A DNA stretch of 8,465 nt from Aphodosoma sp044433285 (lineage in GTDB: Bacteria > Bacteroidota > Bacteroidia > Bacteroidales > Paludibacteraceae). Both the position numbers and the translations under genes were made by a program. The stretch spans positions 1-8,465 of the forward strand of contig JAWXTU010000098.1 in NCBI GenBank assembly GCA_044433285.1, read 5' to 3'. Positions 1 to 5,435 of the stretch are shown here, piece by piece (the first letter of the stretch is position 1; each line of letters opens with the position of its first letter). Under the pieces are notes generated by a model. That model was not told where the DNA came from. It did no database searches and saw only the letters and a list, made by a program, of their open reading frames with translations.

Positions 1-24
1 TTCTGCACTGTGTTGTTTTCTCAT
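1..24 (-). CDS. Probable first codons of a gene that continues beyond the left edge
   Basis: An ATG at 24-22 opens a frame of eight codons (MRKQHSAE) before the window ends. It lies about 20 bases downstream of a good promoter (TTTG at 77-74, TATATTTG at 54-47), which is why I accept it as a real start. There is no Shine-Dalgarno sequence, as is normal for Bacteroidota; the bases before the ATG are A-rich. Eight residues are too few to assign a family. An alternative is that the true start lies further downstream, outside the window. Confidence 0.35.
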
Positions 25-38
25 TTCTCTTAATGATT

Positions 39-77
39 TTTGTGCACAAATATAAGCATTTTTTTTCAATCAACAAA
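39..77 (-). promoter_or_regulatory. Promoter with palindromic operator-like site for the gene leaving the left edge
   Basis: On the minus strand a -33 box TTTG (77-74) is followed after 19 bases by the -7 box TATATTTG (54-47), matching the Bacteroidetes vegetative promoter pattern. The perfect 12-bp palindrome TTTGTGCACAAA (39-50) covers the downstream half of the -7 box and the expected transcription start, a typical repressor position. Its half-site TTTGTGCA is the same as the arms of the inverted repeats at 421-443 and 1980-2002, but here the half-sites overlap instead of being 7 bases apart. The -33 box falls within the last codons of the HIRAN gene. Confidence 0.6.
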
Positions 78-378
78 CTGTCTTACGAAACTGTCCTAAT
101 TTGGGGTAGTAGTATAATATGCGATTGATACGTACATCAAAAATGTATGAATACCCTGCTTCACAAAGTTTTGATATTGCATCATTGCAAGTGCGAGGCA
201 CAAAACCTAGTTTAGCCTCTCCAAAGTAAACTGCCACTGCCCTAGGGTCATACCGATTATCAAGTTCAAGCTCAAGTTCAAGCTCAGTACCAATTTTAAG
301 TTCATTGAAAACTATCGCTCCATCCCAATAAGAGAAACCTGCGATGTCGAAATTCTGAAAGTGTCTACGTTTTTTCAT
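70..378 (-). CDS. Small stand-alone HIRAN-domain protein
   Basis: The 102-residue protein is almost entirely one HIRAN domain. Visible family features are AGFSYWDG (13-20), the core DNRYDPRAVAV (40-50) and KLGFVPR (57-63). HIRAN domains are known from eukaryotic HLTF/Rad5, where they bind DNA ends, and from bacterial stand-alone proteins and helicase fusions; a role in recognising damaged or stalled DNA is family knowledge, not shown here. I place the start at the ATG at 378: the frame is open to an ATG at 429, but that codon lies inside the inverted repeat and upstream of the -7 box at 413-406, so it should not be in the mRNA from that promoter. A 12-bp direct duplication (261-284) encodes alternating Glu-Leu just before the core, without changing domain length. 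There is no signal peptide, so it should be cytoplasmic. It has its own promoter, a near-copy of the one before the SIMPL gene. Confidence 0.82.
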   Translation of the reverse strand: MKKRRHFQNFDIAGFSYWDGAIVFNELKIGTELELELELDNRYDPRAVAVYFGEAKLGFVPRTCNDAISKLCEAGYSYIFDVRINRILYYYPKLGQFRKTVC

Positions 379-443
379 ATTTGTACCTTTTTTTAAATTA
401 TGGTACAAAGGTAGGTTGTGTTTGTGCATTCTATCTGCACAAA
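376..443 (-). promoter_or_regulatory. Promoter cassette copy A with inverted-repeat operator, before the HIRAN gene
   Basis: Reading on the minus strand: a perfect inverted repeat TTTGTGCA-N7-TGCACAAA (443-421), then the -7 box TACCTTTG (413-406), then a short leader and the ATG at 378. The block matches 1935-2002 at 60 of 68 positions without a gap, and 24 consecutive bases across the inverted repeat are identical. No TTTG stands at the usual 19-21 bases from the -7 box (the nearest is 26 away), and the operator centre lies near -32, so the bound protein could either activate or repress. The upstream arm itself reads TATCTTTG (447-440), which also fits a -7 box, so two start points are possible. 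The site begins 8 bases after the ADP-ribosylglycohydrolase stop codon. Confidence 0.62.
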
Positions 444-450
444 GATATTT

Positions 451-1275
451 TTATCTCTTTCCAAGTATTTCTTGGTAAAACTGCTCAATCACATCTTGTA
501 GGTCTTTTGGAATACGCCACACAAAATTTTCTTCTATATTGACAGTATCTCCACTTCCATCTGTAGGCAAAGTGCTCTCCATTCCATAAAAAGCCTCAGC
601 AATGCCTCCTGTAATAGCAGCAAGTGTATCACTATCGCCACCTAGAGATATTGCTAGGCGAATAGCACTTTCAAAATCCTCACTATCTAAAAAAGCAATT
701 ATAGCCTCTGGAACAGTTCCTGCACAACTTTCATTGAATGAATATGTAGGACGAATTTCATCGCAAGAGCGATTGAGATTGTAGCCGTATTTATCAGAGA
801 TATATTGCTTTATAGTGCGTTTGGTGGATCCATTACGAGCCATAAATATTGCAGCAGCCACAGCCTGTGCACCTTTAATTCCTTCAGGGTGATTGTGTGT
901 AATTTCAGCAGTAAGCGCAGCCACATTCTCTGTACGTTCAAGCGTATCAAAAGCCCAACCAACAGCAGCCACACGCATAGCGGAGCCATTTCCCCAACTA
1001 TTATATGGTTTTATGTCATCTGTTTTTGCCCATCTATCAAAACTACAACCATAACCACCTATAGGGTGAGGATAACGCTTTACATACGCTTTGATAATAC
1101 TAATAAGTCTCTCTTTCGACAGAGAATTTTGCAACAACCAATCAGCCACAGCAATTGTTAATATAGAGTCGTCGGTGATAGACATATCATCTGCAATCAA
1201 CTCAAAATCAGTTGTTTTTATATTGTTAAATTCATACTTTGAACCAACAAAATCTCCAAATATCGCTCCTAACAT
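451..1275 (-). CDS. ADP-ribosylglycohydrolase family protein (DraG/ARH type)
   Basis: The 274-residue protein is a full-length member of the DraG/ARH family, which removes ADP-ribose from modified proteins, nucleic acids or small molecules using two magnesium ions. Visible motifs in order: the N-terminal GDFVGS (7-12), the metal-binding TDDS (34-37), NGSAMR (96-101), HNHPEGIKGA (127-136) and the C-terminal metal-binding GGDSDTLAAITGGIAEA (212-228). All expected metal ligands are present, so it should be active. No signal peptide is seen. Its start lies 8 bases after the SIMPL stop, with no promoter between, so both should be on one mRNA from the promoter at 1935-2002. Substrate cannot be read from the sequence; in this setting it could reverse an ADP-ribosylating toxin or phage enzyme (inference). 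No ADP-ribosyltransferase gene is visible here. Confidence 0.9.
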   Translation of the reverse strand: MLGAIFGDFVGSKYEFNNIKTTDFELIADDMSITDDSILTIAVADWLLQNSLSKERLISIIKAYVKRYPHPIGGYGCSFDRWAKTDDIKPYNSWGNGSAMRVAAVGWAFDTLERTENVAALTAEITHNHPEGIKGAQAVAAAIFMARNGSTKRTIKQYISDKYGYNLNRSCDEIRPTYSFNESCAGTVPEAIIAFLDSEDFESAIRLAISLGGDSDTLAAITGGIAEAFYGMESTLPTDGSGDTVNIEENFVWRIPKDLQDVIEQFYQEILGKR

Positions 1276-1283
1276 ATTTTTTA

Positions 1284-1937
1284 TTATTTAATTGACCATA
1301 TAACTGTAACTGAATCAGAAATATCTATATCTTCTGGTGTAAAATACATTGCAGGTGAGCTTTCTTCGCACAAGCTAGCGCCATATACCATGTCATGACG
1401 TTCAGAGATAATGTGCATCTCTCTCCACGAATAATCTATCGATTGCACATCTCCCAACTCTACACCAGCGGCAGTAGTTATAGCAATAGCTTTGCTCTGT
1501 GAACTCTTTACGGCTAAAGCCAATAATTGTTCTTTAGCATCTGTAGTATCTTTAACGGTGTATGCGATTGAAACTTTTGGTTTAATTTTACATTTATCCA
1601 CACCCATAATGATATTACCTAGCACCAATGCATCATTAATATCTAATAAAATTTTTATTTTATGCCTTAAACCATATCCAATAAACTGTTTCGTCCATTT
1701 ATCACGAATCCTAACATCCTCATACTCAGATTCAATTGAATATGATACCGTTTTAACATCTTTTACCGTAAGTCCATTATTTTCAGCAACTTTCAAAACT
1801 TGATTATATACTGATAATGATAACTCCCTGGCAAAATTATATTCGTCTTCTACTTCATGGAAATTAAGACTAAGAATAATAGTGTCTGGAGATACAGACA
1901 AATTTGCTTTTCCTCTAACTGTAATTGTACGTGCCAT
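1284..1937 (-). CDS. Cytoplasmic SIMPL-domain (DUF541) protein
   Basis: The 217-residue protein shows the SIMPL/DUF541 pattern: a first beta strand ITVRGKANLSVSPDTI (residues 4-19), a long central region of alternating helices and strands, and the typical closing strand PEDIDISDSVTVIWSI near the C-terminus. Family members such as BP26 are usually exported and form large ring-like oligomers; this one has no signal peptide and starts directly with the domain, so it is predicted to be cytoplasmic. I choose the ATG at 1937 instead of the in-frame ATG at 1988: the latter sits inside the inverted repeat and upstream of the -7 box, and the extra 17 residues resemble the equally spurious extension of the HIRAN frame because both are translations of the duplicated promoter cassette. 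It is followed after 8 bases by the ADP-ribosylglycohydrolase gene. The molecular role of cytoplasmic SIMPL proteins is unknown to me. Confidence 0.82.
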   Translation of the reverse strand: MARTITVRGKANLSVSPDTIILSLNFHEVEDEYNFARELSLSVYNQVLKVAENNGLTVKDVKTVSYSIESEYEDVRIRDKWTKQFIGYGLRHKIKILLDINDALVLGNIIMGVDKCKIKPKVSIAYTVKDTTDAKEQLLALAVKSSQSKAIAITTAAGVELGDVQSIDYSWREMHIISERHDMVYGASLCEESSPAMYFTPEDIDISDSVTVIWSIK

Positions 1938-2002
1938 ATTTGTATTATTTTTAAAATTATGGCACAAAGGTAGGTATTGTTTGTGCATTCTATCTGCACA
2001 AG
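1935..2002 (-). promoter_or_regulatory. Promoter cassette copy B with inverted-repeat operator, before the SIMPL gene
   Basis: On the minus strand the inverted repeat CTTGTGCA-N7-TGCACAAA (2002-1980; 7 of 8 arm positions pair) is followed by the -7 box TACCTTTG (1972-1965) and a leader of about 30 bases before the ATG at 1937. It is the second copy of the cassette at 376-443. As there, no TTTG box stands at the standard spacing. The site starts one base after the stop codon of the WYL gene, so it separates the ATPase/TOPRIM/WYL operon from the SIMPL/ADP-ribosylglycohydrolase unit. Confidence 0.62.
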
Positions 2003-2003
2003 G

Positions 2004-3023
2004 TTATTTATTTGTGGCAATTATCTTTTCAGCTCTGCTTTTAATGCGGTCTCTAAGGTGTTGAGGTTCTAATATTTCGACTGTGTCGGCAAACTCCAAT
2101 AGCGTTGTCTCCAGTTCATAGTTATATGCTATTTTCAGCTCAATGACAACATATCCGTCACCGCTTTTTATCAATTTTTGAGAGTGATGTATAGGTTTTG
2201 TGGCGATGAAGTTATAACTTCTGGTATCTACTTTTAGTTGAATACGTTTAGGTTTAAAGTTTTCACTAATAGTTACACCTATAACATCATCAAAATACTC
2301 CTCTAAATCTACTGTCTCATTGGGTATAAACTCCTCAGAAATAGACTCAAACCTATCCACCCTATCTATTGAGAGGGTAAGTAACCTATTCTCAGCTCCA
2401 TTAATTACCGACAAACCAACTATATACCAACGAGAAGCGTGTTGCTTAAGGGCGTAAGGATGGATTATGTAATTTTGCACCTGACCGAATGCTGGGTGAT
2501 ATTCAATATTAAGAGGTTGATGTGAGATTGTCGCTGCGAATAGCCCCGAAAAATGCTCTAAACCCCTTAGATATGGGTTTTGCTCAAAGAACACTACATT
2601 CTCAGCATCTTGATGTTCTAGTTTAAAATTTGTTTCAAAACGAGCCAATGATTCATCTAGCCAGTCAAACTGAGGCAATCCTTTAAACCTTGAGAGCATC
2701 AACATCGTACTCCTTAATTGCTCTGATTCTGAGCGAGATAGAGGTTGGCGATTTATCGAAAAATCTTTATCCTCATAGCGATAATATGTTCTTAGTCCAT
2801 CTTTATGGCGAACCAGTGGAATTGAATACCCTATCTCACTCTCCATAAAGGTAATATCATCATAAATCTGCCTGCGCTGCACACCATCTGGAGTACCCGT
2901 AAACTCATATATAGCAGATGCACACGCATCTATCAAGTCGTCCATATAATATTTGCGACTAAAGTTACTGAAGCATCTATCTAATGCTTGATAACGTATT
3001 ATTGCGTGTTTGTTTGTTGCCAT
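2004..3023 (-). CDS. WYL-domain transcriptional regulator
   Basis: The 339-residue protein has the usual layout of WYL regulators: an N-terminal winged-helix DNA-binding region (about 1-75, with RRQIYDDITFMES as a likely recognition segment), a linker, a WYL domain (about 165-230) with IHPYALKQHASRWYIVGL carrying the signature Trp-Tyr (199-200), and a C-terminal WCX-like domain (about 255-335). WYL regulators such as BrxR and CapW repress phage-defence loci and respond to a ligand, thought to be a nucleic acid or nucleotide; that is family knowledge. It is the last gene of the operon, 9 bases after the TOPRIM gene, so it may autoregulate that operon through the palindrome at 4961-4974, and may also act on the inverted repeats at 1980-2002, 421-443 and 39-50 (inference). 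The class assignment is firm; the targets are not. Confidence 0.9.
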   Translation of the reverse strand: MATNKHAIIRYQALDRCFSNFSRKYYMDDLIDACASAIYEFTGTPDGVQRRQIYDDITFMESEIGYSIPLVRHKDGLRTYYRYEDKDFSINRQPLSRSESEQLRSTMLMLSRFKGLPQFDWLDESLARFETNFKLEHQDAENVVFFEQNPYLRGLEHFSGLFAATISHQPLNIEYHPAFGQVQNYIIHPYALKQHASRWYIVGLSVINGAENRLLTLSIDRVDRFESISEEFIPNETVDLEEYFDDVIGVTISENFKPKRIQLKVDTRSYNFIATKPIHHSQKLIKSGDGYVVIELKIAYNYELETTLLEFADTVEILEPQHLRDRIKSRAEKIIATNK

Positions 3024-3032
3024 AGATAATAA

Positions 3033-3773
3033 TTAAGTGATAATTTTTAGAGTTTTTTGATTACCAAAATAATCATAAATAAATATAGGAAAAGAGCTTA
3101 AAACGCTTACAGTAGAATTTAATGTTATGAATTTATCTAATTGTTTCTGGAATATTTCATTTTGAGGTATTTGACAATCTGGAAATATATAGTTATCATT
3201 TACGATATAATTCATTTTATTCAGATGTTCGTTTATTATATTTGACCAAACTGCCTTCGTATAGCGTGTAATATCAGTATATGGATACTTACATTCAGTT
3301 TGCACAAGATTTTTGTAATTAATTTTCTCTTTGCATTTTACACATCTTTCTTTAAATGGATAGTCATTTAGATGCTTTAAAGCCTCAACCATAGGATAAC
3401 TAATAAATAAGCGCCCGTTGTTAGTTTCATCGTCAAAATAGCTTAGTAGTTCTTCTATTTTAGCATCGTCCGCACCTATTGCATGACCATCATAATCAAA
3501 GAAAAGATATATTTCAGAAAATTCCTTTCGAGAGCAATTTTTTAATGTATTATTACCTCGTTGTAGTTCTCGTTCTTTTATTATTTCAACTACATCAACA
3601 AAATCAGCCTCATCCATATCAATAATTTGGTTATAAAGCTGATATATCTCAGCCCCAAAAACGCAGACAACAACATCATTTGCATTTACAGCAAATATAT
3701 GGTTACATAAACTTTCAAAGATTTGCTTTTCAGTTTTATCGCCCTCAAATATAAATAGAATCTTATTTGACAT
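3033..3773 (-). CDS. TOPRIM-like effector, RloB/AbiLii type, partner of the ATPase
   Basis: This 246-residue protein looks like a small TOPRIM-fold protein. The first strand ends in FIFEGDKTEK (8-16), with the conserved Glu10-Gly11 seen in RloB-type sequences (EGxxTE). A second strand ends in FFDYDGH (91-97) with the metal-binding Asp93-x-Asp95, and SYPMVEAL (125-132) corresponds to the conserved segment after it. TOPRIM proteins of this kind in AbiL, RloAB, PARIS and OLD-like systems are nucleases or effectors controlled by an ABC-type ATPase. A CVKC pair (144-147) plus Cys161 may bind zinc. Its start overlaps the end of the ATPase gene by 11 bases, implying translational coupling and a joint function. 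The similarity to RloB is by motif only and is distant; the AriB (DUF4435) family of PARIS is an alternative. Nuclease activity is not proven by the sequence. Confidence 0.68.
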   Translation of the reverse strand: MSNKILFIFEGDKTEKQIFESLCNHIFAVNANDVVVCVFGAEIYQLYNQIIDMDEADFVDVVEIIKERELQRGNNTLKNCSRKEFSEIYLFFDYDGHAIGADDAKIEELLSYFDDETNNGRLFISYPMVEALKHLNDYPFKERCVKCKEKINYKNLVQTECKYPYTDITRYTKAVWSNIINEHLNKMNYIVNDNYIFPDCQIPQNEIFQKQLDKFITLNSTVSVLSSFPIFIYDYFGNQKTLKIIT

Positions 3774-4881
3774 CGAATTTTCCTGCTTTATACATTTTTT
3801 CTATATTATGCGCAAATCTCAATTCTTTAGTTGTTAAGTTAGCAAAAGAAGTAATCTCGTTTTTATTCATCGAAAAATAACAATCTGGACGAAGAAGGTC
3901 GTTAGACATATTGGATAAATTATGCGAAGTTAGAATAAACTGCACACCAGACATCTTTAATTTTTCGACAATAGTACAAGCTACTTCATTATGATAGAAC
4001 GCATCAAATTCATCAATCATAAGAAAAGAGACCTTTTTACTCTCTTGAATTTTCTGATACCAATAGAAAAAAAGAGCTAAAGATTTTGTTCCTGTAGATG
4101 CAACCTCTAAAAAGTGAAGATATTTATTTTTAAATTTAAAATAAATACTTTTATTACTGCTTGCATTTTCTAAAACCACCAACTCACACTCAATCTCTGC
4201 ATCGTTTAAGAATTTCTCAAATTCTTTTACTTTGTTATTTTCGATAATATCTAATAAATAATCATTTGCACCTGCTTGCAGTCCAAGATATGCATTAAAA
4301 TCAAGAGACTTAAAAAACAGCATTTTATCAACAAATTCAAATAAGCCTTTAAATATTGAGTTAACATCATTATTTATAAGTTCAGAGTTGTTCTTAACAT
4401 ATTTAAGAACCGATAATTCTGCATTTGTAATTTCTGTATTAAGATTTTCAGCACCTGCCAATAATATTTCAGCTTGTGTTTGATTTACTCTATCAAATTT
4501 AATAACAGACTCACCATCAATAAATAACTGCTCATATATTATGGTTGTATAATCTTTCTTTTTGTACTCATAAACAACTACTTTAGAATTAATTAAAAAC
4601 TCATAACGAAATGTTGCACAATCACACTCACTATTAGCATTGAGATAATTATTATACAATTTTGGGCTCTTTTCTTTATCCGTGAGATGTGCTATAATAT
4701 CAAATATGGCAAGCGTTAAATTAGACTTCCCCACACCATTATGACCGTAAATAATAGCATTATTTACAATGTTATTTTTCACACACTCTGGATTAAACTC
4801 ATATCCTCTCGTTTGCGTAAAATCTAATTCAAAATCTTTCTCAAAACATTTGAAATTCGACACTCTAAATTTTTGTATCAT
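3763..4881 (-). CDS. AAA/ABC-type ATPase of an ATPase-TOPRIM defence pair
   Basis: The 372-residue protein is an SMC/RecF-like ATPase (AAA_15/AAA_21 class). It starts with the typical strand FRVSNFKCF (5-13). Walker A is GHNGVGKS (46-53), a signature-like ASTGTKS lies at 261-267, Walker B is FLMIDEFDAF (286-295) with catalytic Glu291, and the switch histidine is in TSHNLS (318-323). The region of about 90-250 between them is an insertion without a recognised motif and could hold the sensor or dimer surface. All ATPase residues are intact. It is the first gene of an operon with the TOPRIM and WYL genes. By analogy with AbiLi, RloA or AriA it probably senses infection and controls the TOPRIM protein; this is inference. 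It is not an OLD or GajA fusion because the TOPRIM part is a separate gene. Confidence 0.85.
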   Translation of the reverse strand: MIQKFRVSNFKCFEKDFELDFTQTRGYEFNPECVKNNIVNNAIIYGHNGVGKSNLTLAIFDIIAHLTDKEKSPKLYNNYLNANSECDCATFRYEFLINSKVVVYEYKKKDYTTIIYEQLFIDGESVIKFDRVNQTQAEILLAGAENLNTEITNAELSVLKYVKNNSELINNDVNSIFKGLFEFVDKMLFFKSLDFNAYLGLQAGANDYLLDIIENNKVKEFEKFLNDAEIECELVVLENASSNKSIYFKFKNKYLHFLEVASTGTKSLALFFYWYQKIQESKKVSFLMIDEFDAFYHNEVACTIVEKLKMSGVQFILTSHNLSNMSNDLLRPDCYFSMNKNEITSFANLTTKELRFAHNIEKMYKAGKFDVK

Positions 4882-4942
4882 AATTTTAGGATTTTATTAG
4901 ATGTATTTATTGGTTATTCGTGTTCGTAATTTTTTTACGGTA

Positions 4943-4974
4943 CAAAAGTAGTAATAATTTTTTGCATATGCAAA
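4943..4974 (-). promoter_or_regulatory. Promoter of the ATPase-TOPRIM-WYL operon with 14-bp palindrome
   Basis: On the minus strand TTTG (4974-4971) is followed after 20 bases by TACTTTTG (4950-4943), a textbook Bacteroidetes -33/-7 pair, giving a leader of about 55 bases before the ATG at 4881. The -33 box is one end of the perfect palindrome TTTGCATATGCAAA (4961-4974). A regulator bound there would block RNA polymerase, so autorepression by the WYL protein is the simplest guess. A small inverted repeat CGTAA-N5-TTACG (4925-4939) lies around the expected transcription start. Confidence 0.68.
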
Positions 4975-5047
4975 TTATATTTTATAACAAAAACTAAAGA
5001 GTTGGCATAATGTTATATCTCTCATTTTAAATAACTTCGATAGGTTT

Positions 5048-5077
5048 TATCATTTTGTTGACGTCAACAAAATGATA
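5048..5077. repeat. Perfect 30-bp palindrome
   Basis: Both halves pair completely with no spacer; the centre is TTGACGTCAA (5058-5067) and the ends are TATC and GATA. It could form a cruciform in DNA or a 13-bp stem with a 4-base loop in RNA. It lies 74 bases upstream of the -33 box of the ATPase operon and well downstream of Res. Neither side carries an adjacent T-run (on the plus strand five T follow only after 6 bases), so a classical terminator is not clear. A binding site for a dimeric protein is equally possible. Confidence 0.75.
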
Positions 5078-5124
5078 TGGCATTTTTAACAGTACAAAAT
5101 AGTTATTTTTTCACATTACCCTAC

Positions 5125-5254
5125 AATCTTTACATTATAGTGTTTACATTGCAATTCTGCAACGCTGCGTTGCAGTTTTTGAATCAGAATCTTAAATTAT
5201 AGTGCGACCTCTGCAATTCTGCTACGCTACGTAGCAGAATTTGATCTGAATCTT
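5125..5254. repeat. Two tandem ~62-bp units, each with a hairpin
   Basis: AATCTT recurs at 5125, 5188 and 5249, marking units of 63 and 61 bp plus a partial third. Each unit contains GCAATTCTGC followed by a hairpin: CTGCAACG-CTG-CGTTGCAG (5157-5175) in the first, and in the second a 12-bp stem from AATTCTGCTACG (5215-5226) over loop CTA to 5241. The stems differ by a compensatory change (A-T in unit one is T-A in unit two), so pairing seems to have been kept. They may be REP-like elements, a structured RNA, or protein-binding sites; I recognise no known family. Confidence 0.7.
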
Positions 5255-5315
5255 TATAATTACAAGAACCCCAACATATAACACCCAGATATCTAAATAA
5301 TTAGCTTAAAACTTG

Positions 5316-5353
5316 TTATAAAGTTCTTATAAAATTCTTATAAAGTTCTTATA
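5316..5353. repeat. 11-bp direct repeats, 3.4 copies
   Basis: TTATAAAGTTC (5316-5326), TTATAAAATTC (5327-5337) and TTATAAAGTTC (5338-5348) are followed by a partial copy TTATA. The copies follow each other without spacers and differ at one base, close to one helical turn per repeat. They begin about 80 bases past the Res stop. Phased direct repeats can be protein-binding iterons or simply the result of slippage in AT-rich DNA. Confidence 0.7.
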
Positions 5354-5435
5354 TTTATTTCAATTGTCATTTTATTTCTCGCCAACCTCTATTATATTAT
5401 CAGTTCTTAAAGATGCTAGTAAATGAGCATTATTA

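Larger units (their letters stand above)
4882..5435. other. 554-base intergenic region rich in palindromes and repeats
   Basis: No convincing gene is seen on either strand between the Res stop and the ATPase start. From right to left it holds a weak 5-bp stem just after the Res stop (ATGCT 5413-5417 with AGCAT 5426-5430), 11-bp direct repeats (5316-5353), two tandem hairpin units (5125-5248), a perfect 30-bp palindrome (5048-5077) and the operon promoter (4943-4974). It is very AT-rich except for the hairpin stems. No hairpin is followed by a T-run in the direction of Res transcription, so a Res terminator cannot be named with confidence. Confidence 0.7.

Noticed and set aside
261..284. 12-bp duplication encoding Glu-Leu repeats in the HIRAN gene, as a possible phase-variable tract
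   Set aside because: The unit is a multiple of three, so changes in copy number would not switch the frame, and the domain length is normal.
380..409. 8-bp inverted repeat TTTGTACC / GGTACAAA suggesting an RNA hairpin in the HIRAN leader
   Set aside because: One arm overlaps the -7 box and so should be upstream of the transcript, and the pairing is not kept in copy B (1939-1968).
378..429. N-terminal extension of 17 residues on the HIRAN frame, starting at the ATG at 429
   Set aside because: It is the translation of the promoter cassette, lies upstream of the -7 box at 413-406, and the matching extension of the SIMPL frame (1988-1938) reads alike only because the DNA cassette is duplicated.
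602..1291. Plus-strand open frames at 602-784, 805-1161 and 1091-1291
   Set aside because: They are antisense to the well-supported ADP-ribosylglycohydrolase gene and have no recognisable domain or promoter.
5125..5353. CRISPR array
   Set aside because: The repeat units are directly adjacent or hairpin-bearing with no unique spacers of constant length, and no cas gene is present.
5413..5430. Stem ATGCT/AGCAT as a Res terminator
   Set aside because: Only five base pairs with an 8-base loop and no T-run after it on the minus strand.
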